Assembly (NCBI GenBank): GCA_021818955.1 | Contig: JAKASR010000017.1 | Span: 1-64,000 of the forward strand | Origin: Acidobacteriota bacterium | Lineage (GTDB): Bacteria; Acidobacteriota; Terriglobia; Terriglobales; SCQP01 | DNA length: 64,000 nt | Direction of reading: 5' to 3' | Shown here: piece after piece, positions 36,293-45,321 of the stretch | Layout: each line of letters opens with the position of its first letter | Numbering within the stretch: position 1 is the stretch's first letter | Position numbers and translations under genes: made by a program | The notes under the pieces: model-generated | Database searches by the model: none | Told to the model about the DNA's origin: nothing | The model's input: the letters and a program-made list of their open reading frames with translations, nothing else

Positions 36293-37030
36293 ATGCTTTC
36301 TTCCTACATGCAACGCTTTTATCCTGAATCCCGTTTTGGTGGGTTTACCAATTACGATGGTACGGTTGCATTTTACTCGCGGATTCATTCTTTGCTCGAA
36401 CCACAATCAATCGTTTTAGATATCGGTTGCGGGCATGGAAAACGTCAAAATGATCCTTCGAAATTACATTCTCGTTTACGTGATTTGCGACCTCATGTCC
36501 GGCGCGTAATTGGCATTGATGTGGATCTCTCAGCTGCATCCAATCCCACTCTGCATGAATTTCGTGCAATTCATAATTCTGGTTGGCCAGTAGAGAATAA
36601 TTCTGTGGATCTTGCCTTTTCTGATTATGTTTTGGAACATGTCCAACAACCTGGGGAGTTTTTTCTGGAATGCTTTCGGGTGCTTCGCCCCGGAGGCATC
36701 TTGTGTCTGCGTACGGTCAATGTTTGGGGTTATGTTGGCTTGATTGCGCGCCTTATTCCTAATCGTCATCATTTTTCCGTTTTGAAGCGAGTGTCAGCTC
36801 CACGCCAGGAAGCGTACCCTACGTTTTATCGTTGCAATACATTGAGGAGTCTGCGGAGGATATTGGGCCAAACAGGATTTGATGCTGTGGTTTGGAGCAT
36901 TGATTCGGAACCGCATTATGTGGACTTCGGTGTCTGGGCCTATGCACTGGGCGTTTTATATCAACGCTATGCTTTGGCTTCTTTCCGTAATAATTTAATT
37001 GCCTTTGCCCGCAAGCCGGTGGCTGTTTGA
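36293..37030 (+). CDS. class I SAM-dependent methyltransferase
   Basis: 245 aa. Motif I IVLDIGCGHGKRQND near residue 40, then RRVIGIDVDLSAASNP and DLAFSDYVLEHVQQPGEFFL, followed by LRPGGILCLRTVN. AAGGA about ten nt upstream suits the ATG at 36293; a GTG at 36287 is the alternative. The gene and the next two genes have clearly more A/T at third positions than their neighbours, which points to separate acquisition. Likely a sugar or carboxyl methylation in the repeat unit; substrate unknown. Confidence 0.8.
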   Translation: MLSSYMQRFYPESRFGGFTNYDGTVAFYSRIHSLLEPQSIVLDIGCGHGKRQNDPSKLHSRLRDLRPHVRRVIGIDVDLSAASNPTLHEFRAIHNSGWPVENNSVDLAFSDYVLEHVQQPGEFFLECFRVLRPGGILCLRTVNVWGYVGLIARLIPNRHHFSVLKRVSAPRQEAYPTFYRCNTLRSLRRILGQTGFDAVVWSIDSEPHYVDFGVWAYALGVLYQRYALASFRNNLIAFARKPVAV

Positions 37031-37088
37031 AGCGGATCATGAATGGTTCCGTATTCATTTTCTTTCTTCTTTAGCTATTTTTGTTCAT

Positions 37089-39107
37089 ATGAAAGTCTTG
37101 CATATCAAAGATACGTACATGGAACAGGGTGGGGGCCCTGATTTTGCCTTGACGCAGATTACCGATTGGTTATCTTCGCAAGGAATTGATGTTGCCATTG
37201 CTACCGTGGATATAAGCCATGACATTACTTTGCACCAGCAAACTAAAATAAACGGTGGCATCACTTTACACCGTTTTCCCGGGCATATGTTCTTCCGTTG
37301 GACTTATTCAATGGATTTTTTACGATGGTTGCGAAAGCATTGCCGCGAATTTGATCTGGTCCATGTGCACGGTTTGTTTTCTCAGCCATGCAATCTGGCT
37401 TGCCGTATCGCATATTCGCAAAACGTTCCATATATTGTCCGTACTGCGGGCTCGTTAGATCCAACCAGCATGAAATATAATTATTGGAAAAAATTACCCT
37501 ATTACTATCTCATGGAAAATAAATACCTTATGTTGGCGGCCTCGATTCATGCGACATCAAGGGCGGAAGCTAGAGCGTTGCGGGATTGGGGATTGAAAAA
37601 TATAACCATCATCCCACATGGCATTCGTAGTACTTTTGTCGCACCCAAAAAGAAGGAATCACACGATGTGCTTAAGCTTTTATATCTGTCACGATTGGAT
37701 CCGATCAAAGGTCTGGAAATTACATTGCATTCTTTGGCGATATTATTGAAAAATAATATAAATGTGGAATTATGGATTGCTGGCAGTGGCCATGATAATT
37801 ATTTGGGGAAATTAAAGCAGTTGGTGGATAGTTTGCAGCTTTCCGCGCATGTGCGTTGGTTCGGCTGGGCGAATCAGGCTTTGAAATTTAAACTATTTCG
37901 TGACGCTGATATTTTCGTATTAGCTTCTTATCATGAAAATTTCGGCGTCGCCGTTGTGGAAGCAATGGAAGCGGGACTGCCGGTTGTGATTTCTGATCAG
38001 GTTGCTTTGGCGGAAGAGATCCAACAGGCAGACGCCGGACGGATTGTACCGGCGGGTGATGCTTCGGCTCTGGCGGGGGCGATTGAAACCTTGCTGCCTG
38101 TATCAGCGCGTCGCCAGTGCGGCGAAAATGCCGGTGCTTTAGTGCGGCAACGGTTTACCTTGGATGCCTGTGGGCAGGCTCATCTTCGTTTGTATGAGCG
38201 GTTGGTATCGGGCAGGTTGTCTGCTGACTCCGTGCGGCCATTGCGCAAGTCTATGACTGCAAGTCATAACGGCATCAAGGTGATTTTAAGTGCTGATGAT
38301 TTTGGTTATTCCGGAGATACCGTTAAGGCCACCATTGCATTATTGGAACGCCGCGTATTGACGAGTGCTTCGATTATGGCTAATATGCCGGCTACTGCGG
38401 ACGCTATTGCGTATGCTCGCTATCGTTGCCATGCTGGTTTTGGCATTCATTTGACATTTGCGGGCGATGCCTCTGAACGGCCCGTATCGAATCCTTGTAA
38501 TATTCCTTCGCTGGTGAATTCATCCGGCCGGTTTTTGTCAACACGGGTGTTTTATCGGCGTGTTTTGTCGGGTCGTCTGTGTTATCGAGAGATTTTGTTG
38601 GAAATGGAAGCGCAAATAAAATTGTTGCTTGATGCCGGGGTGCGGCTCGTGTATGCCGATTCTCATGGACATATTCATAAATTCTCGATTTTCCGCCGCG
38701 CGCTCCAGGAAGTTCTGCCTAAATATGGAATTCGTGGTGTCCGTATCGCCCAGAATTATTATTTTCGGCCGCAATATCTCCGGCCTACTTGGTGGCTGGG
38801 AAATTATTGGAGCCAAAGGCTCCGTTCGCAATTTATTACCACGGATTATTTCTTTATGCCTACGGATAGTTATCTTCCTGACCGCTGGGCGGAGCTATTG
38901 ATTAGCCGGTTTCCTAAATCAGGAATAATCGAGGTTGGTTTTCATCCCGGTCTTATGGAATCTTGGAGGCGGTCTGAATATGATTATCTATTACAATTGA
39001 GAGACTTATTGGATAAGACGGGCCATCTATGCTTATCTTGGGATGATCTTATGGCTTCGCATGCAGCTCAGGAGCGGGGAAGAGCGCAAACGAATTCGAT
39101 TGTTTAA
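37089..39107 (+). CDS. fusion of GT4 glycosyltransferase and YdjC/ChbG-like deacetylase
   Basis: 672 aa. Residues about 1-380 form a GT4: VLHIKDTYMEQGGGPDFALT, RLDPIKGLEITLHSLAILL, ASYHENFGVAVVEAMEAGLP with the E-x7-E motif. After a short linker, residues about 393-665 match the YdjC/ChbG/HpnK deacetylase family: ILSADDFGYSGD (metal Asp pair), GFGIHLTF and YADSHGHIHKF with the metal-binding histidines. The protein would add a sugar and deacetylate an N-acetyl group of the product. ATG 37089 chosen because conserved sequence begins there. It lies in the AT-rich sub-island. Confidence 0.85.
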   Translation: MKVLHIKDTYMEQGGGPDFALTQITDWLSSQGIDVAIATVDISHDITLHQQTKINGGITLHRFPGHMFFRWTYSMDFLRWLRKHCREFDLVHVHGLFSQPCNLACRIAYSQNVPYIVRTAGSLDPTSMKYNYWKKLPYYYLMENKYLMLAASIHATSRAEARALRDWGLKNITIIPHGIRSTFVAPKKKESHDVLKLLYLSRLDPIKGLEITLHSLAILLKNNINVELWIAGSGHDNYLGKLKQLVDSLQLSAHVRWFGWANQALKFKLFRDADIFVLASYHENFGVAVVEAMEAGLPVVISDQVALAEEIQQADAGRIVPAGDASALAGAIETLLPVSARRQCGENAGALVRQRFTLDACGQAHLRLYERLVSGRLSADSVRPLRKSMTASHNGIKVILSADDFGYSGDTVKATIALLERRVLTSASIMANMPATADAIAYARYRCHAGFGIHLTFAGDASERPVSNPCNIPSLVNSSGRFLSTRVFYRRVLSGRLCYREILLEMEAQIKLLLDAGVRLVYADSHGHIHKFSIFRRALQEVLPKYGIRGVRIAQNYYFRPQYLRPTWWLGNYWSQRLRSQFITTDYFFMPTDSYLPDRWAELLISRFPKSGIIEVGFHPGLMESWRRSEYDYLLQLRDLLDKTGHLCLSWDDLMASHAAQERGRAQTNSIV

Positions 39108-39197
39108 ACGTTGGCTCTTTATTGAAAATAAAGGTTGTATTTTCATGGTTGGATTGGGTTGGTTTGGGTTTATCTTGTTTGCTTCAACATTTTCATT

Positions 39198-40082
39198 ATG
39201 TCGATTTCTAATCTCGCCGTAATCATTTTGACGATGAATGAGGAACGCAACCTGTCCTATGCGCTCGATTCAGTTTGCGGTTGGGCCGGTGAGGTGCATG
39301 TATTGGATTCTGGTAGTACTGATGGGACCTGTGCCCTGGCTCTGGCGCGTGGTTGCGTGGTGACTCATCATGCGTTTGTTAGTTATCCCGCGCAACGCAA
39401 TTTTGCCTTGCGCGAGCTGCCTATCGCCGCCGAATGGGTGCTGTTTCTTGATGCCGATGAGCAGGTCACTCCGGAATTGCGCCAGGAAATTTCGCGGTTA
39501 TTGCAAACTAACCCGCGGGAAAATGGCTTTTTGATTAAATATAAGTTGATCTGGATGGGACGTTGGATTCGCCGGGGTTATTATCCTGTCTGGTTGCATC
39601 GTTTAATACGGCGCAACGAGGCATATTATCCTGATCGTGCGATTAATGAACATGTACGGGTCGAAGGGATAATTGGTAAGCTGCGGTTCGATTTGATCCA
39701 CGAGGATCATAAGGGTATTGCCGTGTGGATCGCCCGCCATAATCGTTACGCCGAGCTCGAAGCCCGTGAGTTTCTTCGTATGCTGGTTGACCCACCACCG
39801 GCTCGTTTCTGGAATGCAACGCAGGCCGAGCGGACTACTTGGATCCGTCTTCATGTCTGGCGCCGCCTCCCTCGCCTGTTCCGGCCTTTTCTTTATTTCT
39901 TTTACCGCTATTTTGCTCGTGGCGGTTTTCTCGATGGGCTGCCCGGTTTTGTCTATCATTTTTTGCATGGTCTCTGGTATCAATTCCTGATCGATTTGCA
40001 TTGCCTGGACATGGAGCCTTCTTCCTGCCTGAAAACCGGGAATCCTGTCGAGGTGGCAAAAAGGAAAGGTGCGGGGCTTTAG
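39198..40082 (+). CDS. glycosyltransferase family 2 (GT-A), LPS-type
   Basis: 294 aa. Opens with NLAVIILTMNEERNLSYAL, then EVHVLDSGSTDGTCALA and the DxD motif in WVLFLDADEQVTPELRQEI. The later RWIRRGYYPVWLHRLIRR segment is typical of the WaaE/LgtF-like branch. ATG 39198 preferred over an upstream start at 39135. Its close paralogue is at 41103, where the DxD is replaced. It belongs to the AT-rich stretch that ends here. Confidence 0.87.
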   Translation: MSISNLAVIILTMNEERNLSYALDSVCGWAGEVHVLDSGSTDGTCALALARGCVVTHHAFVSYPAQRNFALRELPIAAEWVLFLDADEQVTPELRQEISRLLQTNPRENGFLIKYKLIWMGRWIRRGYYPVWLHRLIRRNEAYYPDRAINEHVRVEGIIGKLRFDLIHEDHKGIAVWIARHNRYAELEAREFLRMLVDPPPARFWNATQAERTTWIRLHVWRRLPRLFRPFLYFFYRYFARGGFLDGLPGFVYHFLHGLWYQFLIDLHCLDMEPSSCLKTGNPVEVAKRKGAGL

Positions 40083-40143
40083 CTGTGCTACGGTTCGGCT
40101 TTCGCCAGATTCCTGCCTGTTGCTCTTGCCTTCTGAGTCATTC

Positions 40144-40914
40144 ATGCAAATGGAAAAAAACGCGGTTCAAGCTTATTGGAACAAGCGCCCTTGCGGTTTC
40201 GCCGAAGTCGAGTCGGATGCCGGCCCGGAAACCGGCTTCGCCCGCCATGCCCGGCTGCGCTATGCGCGCGAGCCGGAAATTCTGGAATTTGCCCGCTTCG
40301 AGCGCTGGCGGGATTGCCGCGTCCTCGAAATTGGCGTCGGCATCGGCGCCGACTATACCCGCTTTCTCCGCGCCGGAGCCCGCGCCACGGGCGTGGATCT
40401 GTCCTCCCAATCCATTCGCCTGGCGTTCCAGAACGCGCTCGCCCAGGGGCTCGCCCCGCAATTATCGAATGCCGATGCCGAGTCCCTCCCGTTTGCCGAG
40501 GCTGGCTTCGATCTGGTCTATTCCTGGGGCGTGTTGCATCACTCCCCCGATCTGCAACGTACCATCCGCGAAGTGCATCGTGTGCTGAAGCCGGGCGCGG
40601 AGTGCCGCATCATGCTTTATAACCGCCGCTCGTTGCTGGCTTTGCAATGCTATCTGCGCTATGGCCTCGGCCGGCTGCACCCCTTCGCCCCCCTCTCGCG
40701 GCTTATCAGTGACCATATTGAAAGTCCGGGCACCCAGGCCTTGACCAAAAAGGAAGTTCACGCGCTTTTCCGTATGTTTTCCTCCGTTCAGGTCCATTCC
40801 GTGCCCACCGTTTACGACCTGCGCCTCGGCCGCCGCCGCTTTGCTCCCCATGCCCTGCTTCGCTTCGTGCCCCGCTCGCTCGGCTGGTTCCTTTTAATTC
40901 GCGCCGTAAAATAA
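40144..40914 (+). CDS. class I SAM-dependent methyltransferase
   Basis: 256 aa. Motif I VLEIGVGIGADYTRFLRAGA, then GVDLSSQSIRLA, and FDLVYSWGVLHHSPDLQRTI. N-terminus AVQAYWNKRPCGFAEVES resembles small Methyltransf_11 enzymes that act on sugars. The base composition returns to the high-GC style of the rest of the locus. Substrate unknown. Confidence 0.8.
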   Translation: MQMEKNAVQAYWNKRPCGFAEVESDAGPETGFARHARLRYAREPEILEFARFERWRDCRVLEIGVGIGADYTRFLRAGARATGVDLSSQSIRLAFQNALAQGLAPQLSNADAESLPFAEAGFDLVYSWGVLHHSPDLQRTIREVHRVLKPGAECRIMLYNRRSLLALQCYLRYGLGRLHPFAPLSRLISDHIESPGTQALTKKEVHALFRMFSSVQVHSVPTVYDLRLGRRRFAPHALLRFVPRSLGWFLLIRAVK

Positions 40915-41102
40915 GGTTCGCGCTTTATTTTGATTATGTAGTGTAAGATCATCCACCATTAAATGAGACACGTCGCTTTTTGGCTTCGCGACCGCAAAAT
41001 CATCCTTAACTTACTCATATCAATAGCTTTGATTGTCAAGTTGGATGTGTTTCAAATGCCTGCCGTGTCTCGCTTTTGCAATAGCTTCAGGCGCTTCATC
41101 CC
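40915..41102. other. gene-free spacer between methyltransferase and second GT2
   Basis: 188 bp, moderately AT-rich, including TTGATTGTCAAG-type sequence near 41030. I see no terminator hairpin with a T-tract and no RNA motif. A weak promoter cannot be excluded. Confidence 0.3.
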
Positions 41103-41996
41103 ATGCAAGCCTCGAATCTCGCGGTTATCATCCTGACCCTCAATCAGGAACCCAACCTGCCGCATGCCCTCATGTCGGTGTGCGGCTGGGCGGATGAAGT
41201 GCATGTCGTTGATGCCGGCAGCACCGACCTGACCTGCGAGCTGGCCCTGGCTCGCGGTTGTGTGCTGACGCATCATCCCTTCCAGGGCCATGCCGCCCAG
41301 TGCAACTATGCCCTCCGCGAACTGCCCATCGCCGCCGAATGGGTGCTCTTTCTCGAACCCTATGAGCAGGTTAGCCCGCGGTTGCGCGAGGAAATCTCCC
41401 GCCTGATCGCCTCCCGGCCGGAAGCTAACGGCTTTCTTATCAAGCGCCGCCTGATCTGGATGAACCGTTTCATCCGGCATGGCGATTATGGCCCGGTCTG
41501 GTCGTTGCGCCTGGTGCGCCGCCGCTTTGCTCGTTGCCTCGCGTCCAGGGAGCATGCTTTTTTTCAGGTCTCCGGCGCTATTGGCAAACTTCGCGCCGAC
41601 CTGTTGCAACAAGACCGCAAAGGCCTCGACGCCTGGATCGATCTCCATAACCGCACCGCGCCGCTTCAGGCCAAATCCTTATTGCTCCCGGCGGCTCGCT
41701 CCTTGAACCCGCGCGGCGGTTATGATTCCTGCCCGGAGCGCTCGGCCAGCCTCCACCGCCATATCTGGAATCGCTTGCCTCCGATGTTTCGCCCTTTCCT
41801 TAATTTCAGCTATCACTACTTCCTGCTTGGCGGCTTTCTCGATGGCGTGCCCGGTTTCTGTTATCACTTTTTAGAAGGCTTTTGGTACCCCTTGCTGGTG
41901 AATTATTATTTTCGGGAAATGCGGCGCCTGCCCGCGTTGCAATCCGTCTTCGTTTCGCCCTCCACCCTCGGTAGCAGCGCCGATCCCGATTCCTAA
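41103..41996 (+). CDS. GT2-like glycosyltransferase paralogue with altered DxD motif
   Basis: 297 aa, colinear with the GT2 at 39198: LAVIILTLNQEPNLPHALMS, GSTDLTCELALARGCVLTHH, REISRL-type helix. At the donor-site motif this copy reads WVLFLEPYEQVSPRLREE where the other reads FLDADEQV, so both Asp residues of the DxD are lost. Also the acceptor-side part differs. Either it binds its donor without the canonical metal site, or it is a non-catalytic partner. Base composition is high-GC, unlike the 39198 copy, so the pair did not arise by a very recent tandem duplication. Confidence 0.78.
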   Translation: MQASNLAVIILTLNQEPNLPHALMSVCGWADEVHVVDAGSTDLTCELALARGCVLTHHPFQGHAAQCNYALRELPIAAEWVLFLEPYEQVSPRLREEISRLIASRPEANGFLIKRRLIWMNRFIRHGDYGPVWSLRLVRRRFARCLASREHAFFQVSGAIGKLRADLLQQDRKGLDAWIDLHNRTAPLQAKSLLLPAARSLNPRGGYDSCPERSASLHRHIWNRLPPMFRPFLNFSYHYFLLGGFLDGVPGFCYHFLEGFWYPLLVNYYFREMRRLPALQSVFVSPSTLGSSADPDS

Positions 41997-42001
41997 AACG
42001 T

Positions 42002-43981
42002 ATGTGTGGCATCCAAGGTTGGATTTCGCCTCCCCGGCGCTTCCAGCCTGACCTTAAACTGCTCTCCCATCGCGGCCCGGACGATGCCGGCGTCGTGCGC
42101 CTGCCGGCCGGCAATAGCGCCTGGGAAATCGGCCTGGTGCACAACCGCCTCGCCATCATTGACCTCTCGCCCGCGGGCCACCAGCCCATGCGCAATGCCG
42201 ACGGCTCGCTGTGGGTGACCTTCAACGGCGAAATCTATAACTACCCCGAACTAGCCCGGGAATTGCGCGAACGCGGCTATCACTTTCAGTCGCGCTCCGA
42301 TACCGAGGTGTTGCTGCACGGCTATAGCGAGTGGGGCGAGCGCCTGCCGGAACGCTTGCGTGGCATGTTTGCCTTCGCGCTCTGGGATGTGGCGCGCGAA
42401 CGCCTCTTTCTGGCCCGGGATCGCCTCGGCAAAAAACCGCTGTTTTACGCCCTCGCGCCCGAGCGCTTCGCCTTCGCCTCGGAAATCAAGGCGATTCTGG
42501 CTGCCGGCTTCCCCGCCGCGCCCGATCCGGAAGCGCTCGATCATTATCTGACCTATCTCTATTTCCCGCCGCCCTACACCGCCTTTCGTGGCATTCGCAA
42601 GCTGCCTCCGGCGCATGCCATGATGCTCGAGTTGCGCAACGGAGAGATGGCCCCTCGCTCCTGGCGTTATTGGGATTCCCTGCCCAGCGCCGGCGACCCT
42701 CTCGGCGATGATTATCCGGGCGTTGTCGCGCGGCTGCGCGAGTTGATTGAAGATGCCGTTCGCGTGCGGCTGATGAGCGATGTTCCCCTCGGCGTCCTGC
42801 TCAGTGGCGGGCTCGATTCCAGCGCCATTGCCGCCCAGGCTGCGCGCCATTCCACCACCCGGCTGCGCAGCTTTACCGTCGCCTTCCCCGAGGATAGTCA
42901 CTACGATGAACAGCAGGATGCGGCGCAAGTCTCGGCCGCGCTGCATCTGGAGCATCGGGTGCTGGTGTCGCGCGCCGATAGCGCCGCCCATCTGACCACG
43001 GTAGTGCGGCACTTCGATGAGCCTTTTGGTAATCCGACCGCCATCCTGGAATTTGAACTGACCCGCCTGACCCGCCAGTTCATCACCGTGGCCCTTTCCG
43101 GCGAAGGCGGAGACGAGTTGTTTTTGGGTTACCCCCGCTATGCCGGCGCGCGTCTGGCCGGCGCCTACCGGCATCTGCCGCAATGGCTGACGCGCGGACT
43201 GGTGGCCAATCTTTCCGCGCGGCTGACCGATGCCAGCGACGGCCGGCACGGCTTCCGCCGCCTGCGCGAGTTCGCCGAGTCGGGCTGGCAACCGCTGGAA
43301 GATGCCTATTTGCGCTGGGTCGGCTATTTCTCCCCTGCCGAAAAAGCCGCGCTCTATACGCCCGCCTTCCGCCAGGCGGCGTCTGGCGCCGACCCCGCCG
43401 ACTTCCTGCGCCGCCGTTTTCAGCAGGGCGCCGCGCTCGACCCGCTCTCCCGCCTCAGCTACGTCGATCTGGAATCGTTCCTCTGCTGCAACGTCCTGGA
43501 ATATTCCGACCGCATGTCCATGGCCAACTCGCTCGAGATCCGTTGTCCGCTGACCGACCAGCATCTGGTTGAGTTTGCTTTGCGCCTGCCGGCTTCCTGG
43601 AAAATGCGCCGGCTGCGCGGCAAGAGCATTTTGAAAGAGGCGATCGCTCCCTGGCTGCCCGCGGCCACGTTGCGCAAGCCTAAATTGGGTTTCAATCCGC
43701 CCGCCGGCAAATGGATGCGCCATGACCTGGCTCCGGCGCTCCAGGCGCTGCTCGGCGCTCCCCGGATCGAGCAGCGCGGCTGGTTTCAGCCGGCCGCCGT
43801 CGCTTCCCTGATCGAAGCCCATCGCGCCGGCCGGCGTGATTACTCGCTGCAACTCTGGGCGCTGCTGGCGCTTGAGGTCTGGCAGATGATGCTGCTGGAC
43901 GGCGTGAGCGAAGAAGAAATTCGTGAACGCTACTTCCACCTGCCGGCGGCCGCGACGGCTGCGCTGGGGACGGCCCAATGA
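42002..43981 (+). CDS. asnB: glutamine-hydrolysing asparagine synthetase-family amidotransferase (second Cys2 copy)
   Basis: 659 aa. Cys2-type glutaminase starting MCGIQGWISPPRRFQP, with LLSHRGPDDAGVV, TFNGEIYNYPELARELRERG and RSDTEVLLHGYSEWGE. The synthetase part has PLGVLLSGGLDSSAIAAQ and ALSGEGGDELFLGYPRY, plus YSDRMSMANSLEIRCPLTD. It is the best match of the three paralogues to standard AsnB. Its stop overlaps the next GT4 start (ATGA), so it is translated with polysaccharide genes, which favours uronamide formation over amino-acid supply. Confidence 0.86.
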   Translation: MCGIQGWISPPRRFQPDLKLLSHRGPDDAGVVRLPAGNSAWEIGLVHNRLAIIDLSPAGHQPMRNADGSLWVTFNGEIYNYPELARELRERGYHFQSRSDTEVLLHGYSEWGERLPERLRGMFAFALWDVARERLFLARDRLGKKPLFYALAPERFAFASEIKAILAAGFPAAPDPEALDHYLTYLYFPPPYTAFRGIRKLPPAHAMMLELRNGEMAPRSWRYWDSLPSAGDPLGDDYPGVVARLRELIEDAVRVRLMSDVPLGVLLSGGLDSSAIAAQAARHSTTRLRSFTVAFPEDSHYDEQQDAAQVSAALHLEHRVLVSRADSAAHLTTVVRHFDEPFGNPTAILEFELTRLTRQFITVALSGEGGDELFLGYPRYAGARLAGAYRHLPQWLTRGLVANLSARLTDASDGRHGFRRLREFAESGWQPLEDAYLRWVGYFSPAEKAALYTPAFRQAASGADPADFLRRRFQQGAALDPLSRLSYVDLESFLCCNVLEYSDRMSMANSLEIRCPLTDQHLVEFALRLPASWKMRRLRGKSILKEAIAPWLPAATLRKPKLGFNPPAGKWMRHDLAPALQALLGAPRIEQRGWFQPAAVASLIEAHRAGRRDYSLQLWALLALEVWQMMLLDGVSEEEIRERYFHLPAAATAALGTAQ

Positions 43982-45267
43982 AAATTCTGATCGTCAGCCA
44001 GTATTTTCCGCCGGAGGTGGGCGCGCCCGCGGCCCGCATTGCGGAAATCGCCGCCGCCTGGCGTGAACTGGGCGACGATGTGCGGGTGCTGACCGGCTTT
44101 CCCAACCATCCTCGCGGACGCGTCTTTCCTGGCTATCGTGCCCGCATCTGGCGCGGCTTCTGTCGCGATCTGCATCGCGGCGTTCCCGTTTATCGCACCT
44201 GGTTGTTTCCCGCCGCCAACAGTGGCACCTGGTTGCGCGCGGGTAACTATGCCAGTTTCTGCGCTTCCGCCGCCGCCACCGGCGCCTGCCTCCGTTTCCG
44301 TCCCGATATTGTGATCGGCACCTCCCCTCAGATTCTGTGCGCGCTTGCGGCCCGCGGTATCGCCCGGGTCAAGCGGGCGCGTTTCATCTTTGAAGTGCGC
44401 GACATTTGGCCCGAATCCCTGGCCGCGGTCTCGGCGGCCTCCGAAAGTGCCCTGATTTATCGCGGTATTGCCGCCATCGCCGACCGCCTGTATCGCGCCG
44501 CCGATCGAGTCACCGTGGTCAGCCCCGCCTTCATTCCCGAATTGGAAGCCCGCGGTGTGCCGCGCGAGAAAATTGAGACGGTGCTGGCCGGATATTCTCC
44601 CCGCTTGTTTCACCCCGCCGCCCAACCCGCCGATCGCGCGCTCTTAGGCGCCCGCAATGGCGATTTTCTGGTCGCCTACATCGGCACCATCGGCATGGCC
44701 CATGGAACCGACATTCTGCTGGATGCCGCCGAGCGTCTGCGCGGTGAGGCCGGCATTCGCTTCGCCATTGTCGGCGACGGCGCTGGCCGCCACCGTTTGC
44801 AGCGCGATTTGGAGCGCCGCGGGCTCAACAACGTGGCCCTGCTCGGCGCCAAAACCTGGGCGGAAATCCCCGGCTTGCTCGCTGCTTGCGATGCCGTTTT
44901 GGTCACTTTGCGCGATGCGCCGCTGTTTGCCCGGGTCATCCCCACCAAGATGCTCGAAGCCATGGCGGTCGGCCGGCCCTTGATTTTAGCTGTGCGCGGC
45001 CAGGCACGGCAGATGCTGCATCAGGCCGGCGCCGGTCTGGCGATTTCTCCCGGCTCGGTCGACGAACTGGTGCAGGCTACGCTGGCGCTGCGATCGAATC
45101 CCCCGCTGGCGGTCGCCATGGGCCAGTGCGGCGCCGCTTTTGTTCGCGAGCATCACGGGTTCCCGGCGCTCGCCAGGCATTACTCGCAACTCGCCGCCTC
45201 GCTGGTTCAACCGCATCCCGCGGGCGAGCCGCTCGCCAAAACCACGACCTCGACACCGGGGATTTGA
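43978..45267 (+). CDS. WbuB-like glycosyltransferase family 4
   Basis: 429 aa. Begins MKILIVSQYFPPEVGAPAAR, the opening of the WbuB/L-FucNAc-transferase-like GT4 group, followed by VLTGFPNHPRGRVFPGYRAR. The donor domain has FLVAYIGTIGMAHGTDILLD, RFAIVGDGAGRHRLQ and IPTKMLEAMAVGRPLIL. The 4-nt overlap with the upstream asnB implies coupling. Followed by the bi-domain oxidoreductase, heparinase-like and wecB genes, a set that travels together in exopolysaccharide loci. Confidence 0.87.
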   Translation: MKILIVSQYFPPEVGAPAARIAEIAAAWRELGDDVRVLTGFPNHPRGRVFPGYRARIWRGFCRDLHRGVPVYRTWLFPAANSGTWLRAGNYASFCASAAATGACLRFRPDIVIGTSPQILCALAARGIARVKRARFIFEVRDIWPESLAAVSAASESALIYRGIAAIADRLYRAADRVTVVSPAFIPELEARGVPREKIETVLAGYSPRLFHPAAQPADRALLGARNGDFLVAYIGTIGMAHGTDILLDAAERLRGEAGIRFAIVGDGAGRHRLQRDLERRGLNNVALLGAKTWAEIPGLLAACDAVLVTLRDAPLFARVIPTKMLEAMAVGRPLILAVRGQARQMLHQAGAGLAISPGSVDELVQATLALRSNPPLAVAMGQCGAAFVREHHGFPALARHYSQLAASLVQPHPAGEPLAKTTTSTPGI

Positions 45268-45321
45268 TCGCCCCGATTTTTCGAATCGCGCTCGAATCGC
45301 GCGAAACCTCATTTTTTTCTT

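Noticed and set aside
42251-43978. 575-aa open frame on the minus strand, and similar long antisense frames (13603-14721, 14375-15829, 22087-23367, 25466-26875)
   Set aside because: They lie exactly opposite well-supported plus-strand genes, are rich in Arg/Gln/Gly/Ala as expected for the antisense of GC-rich codons, and show no domain motif.
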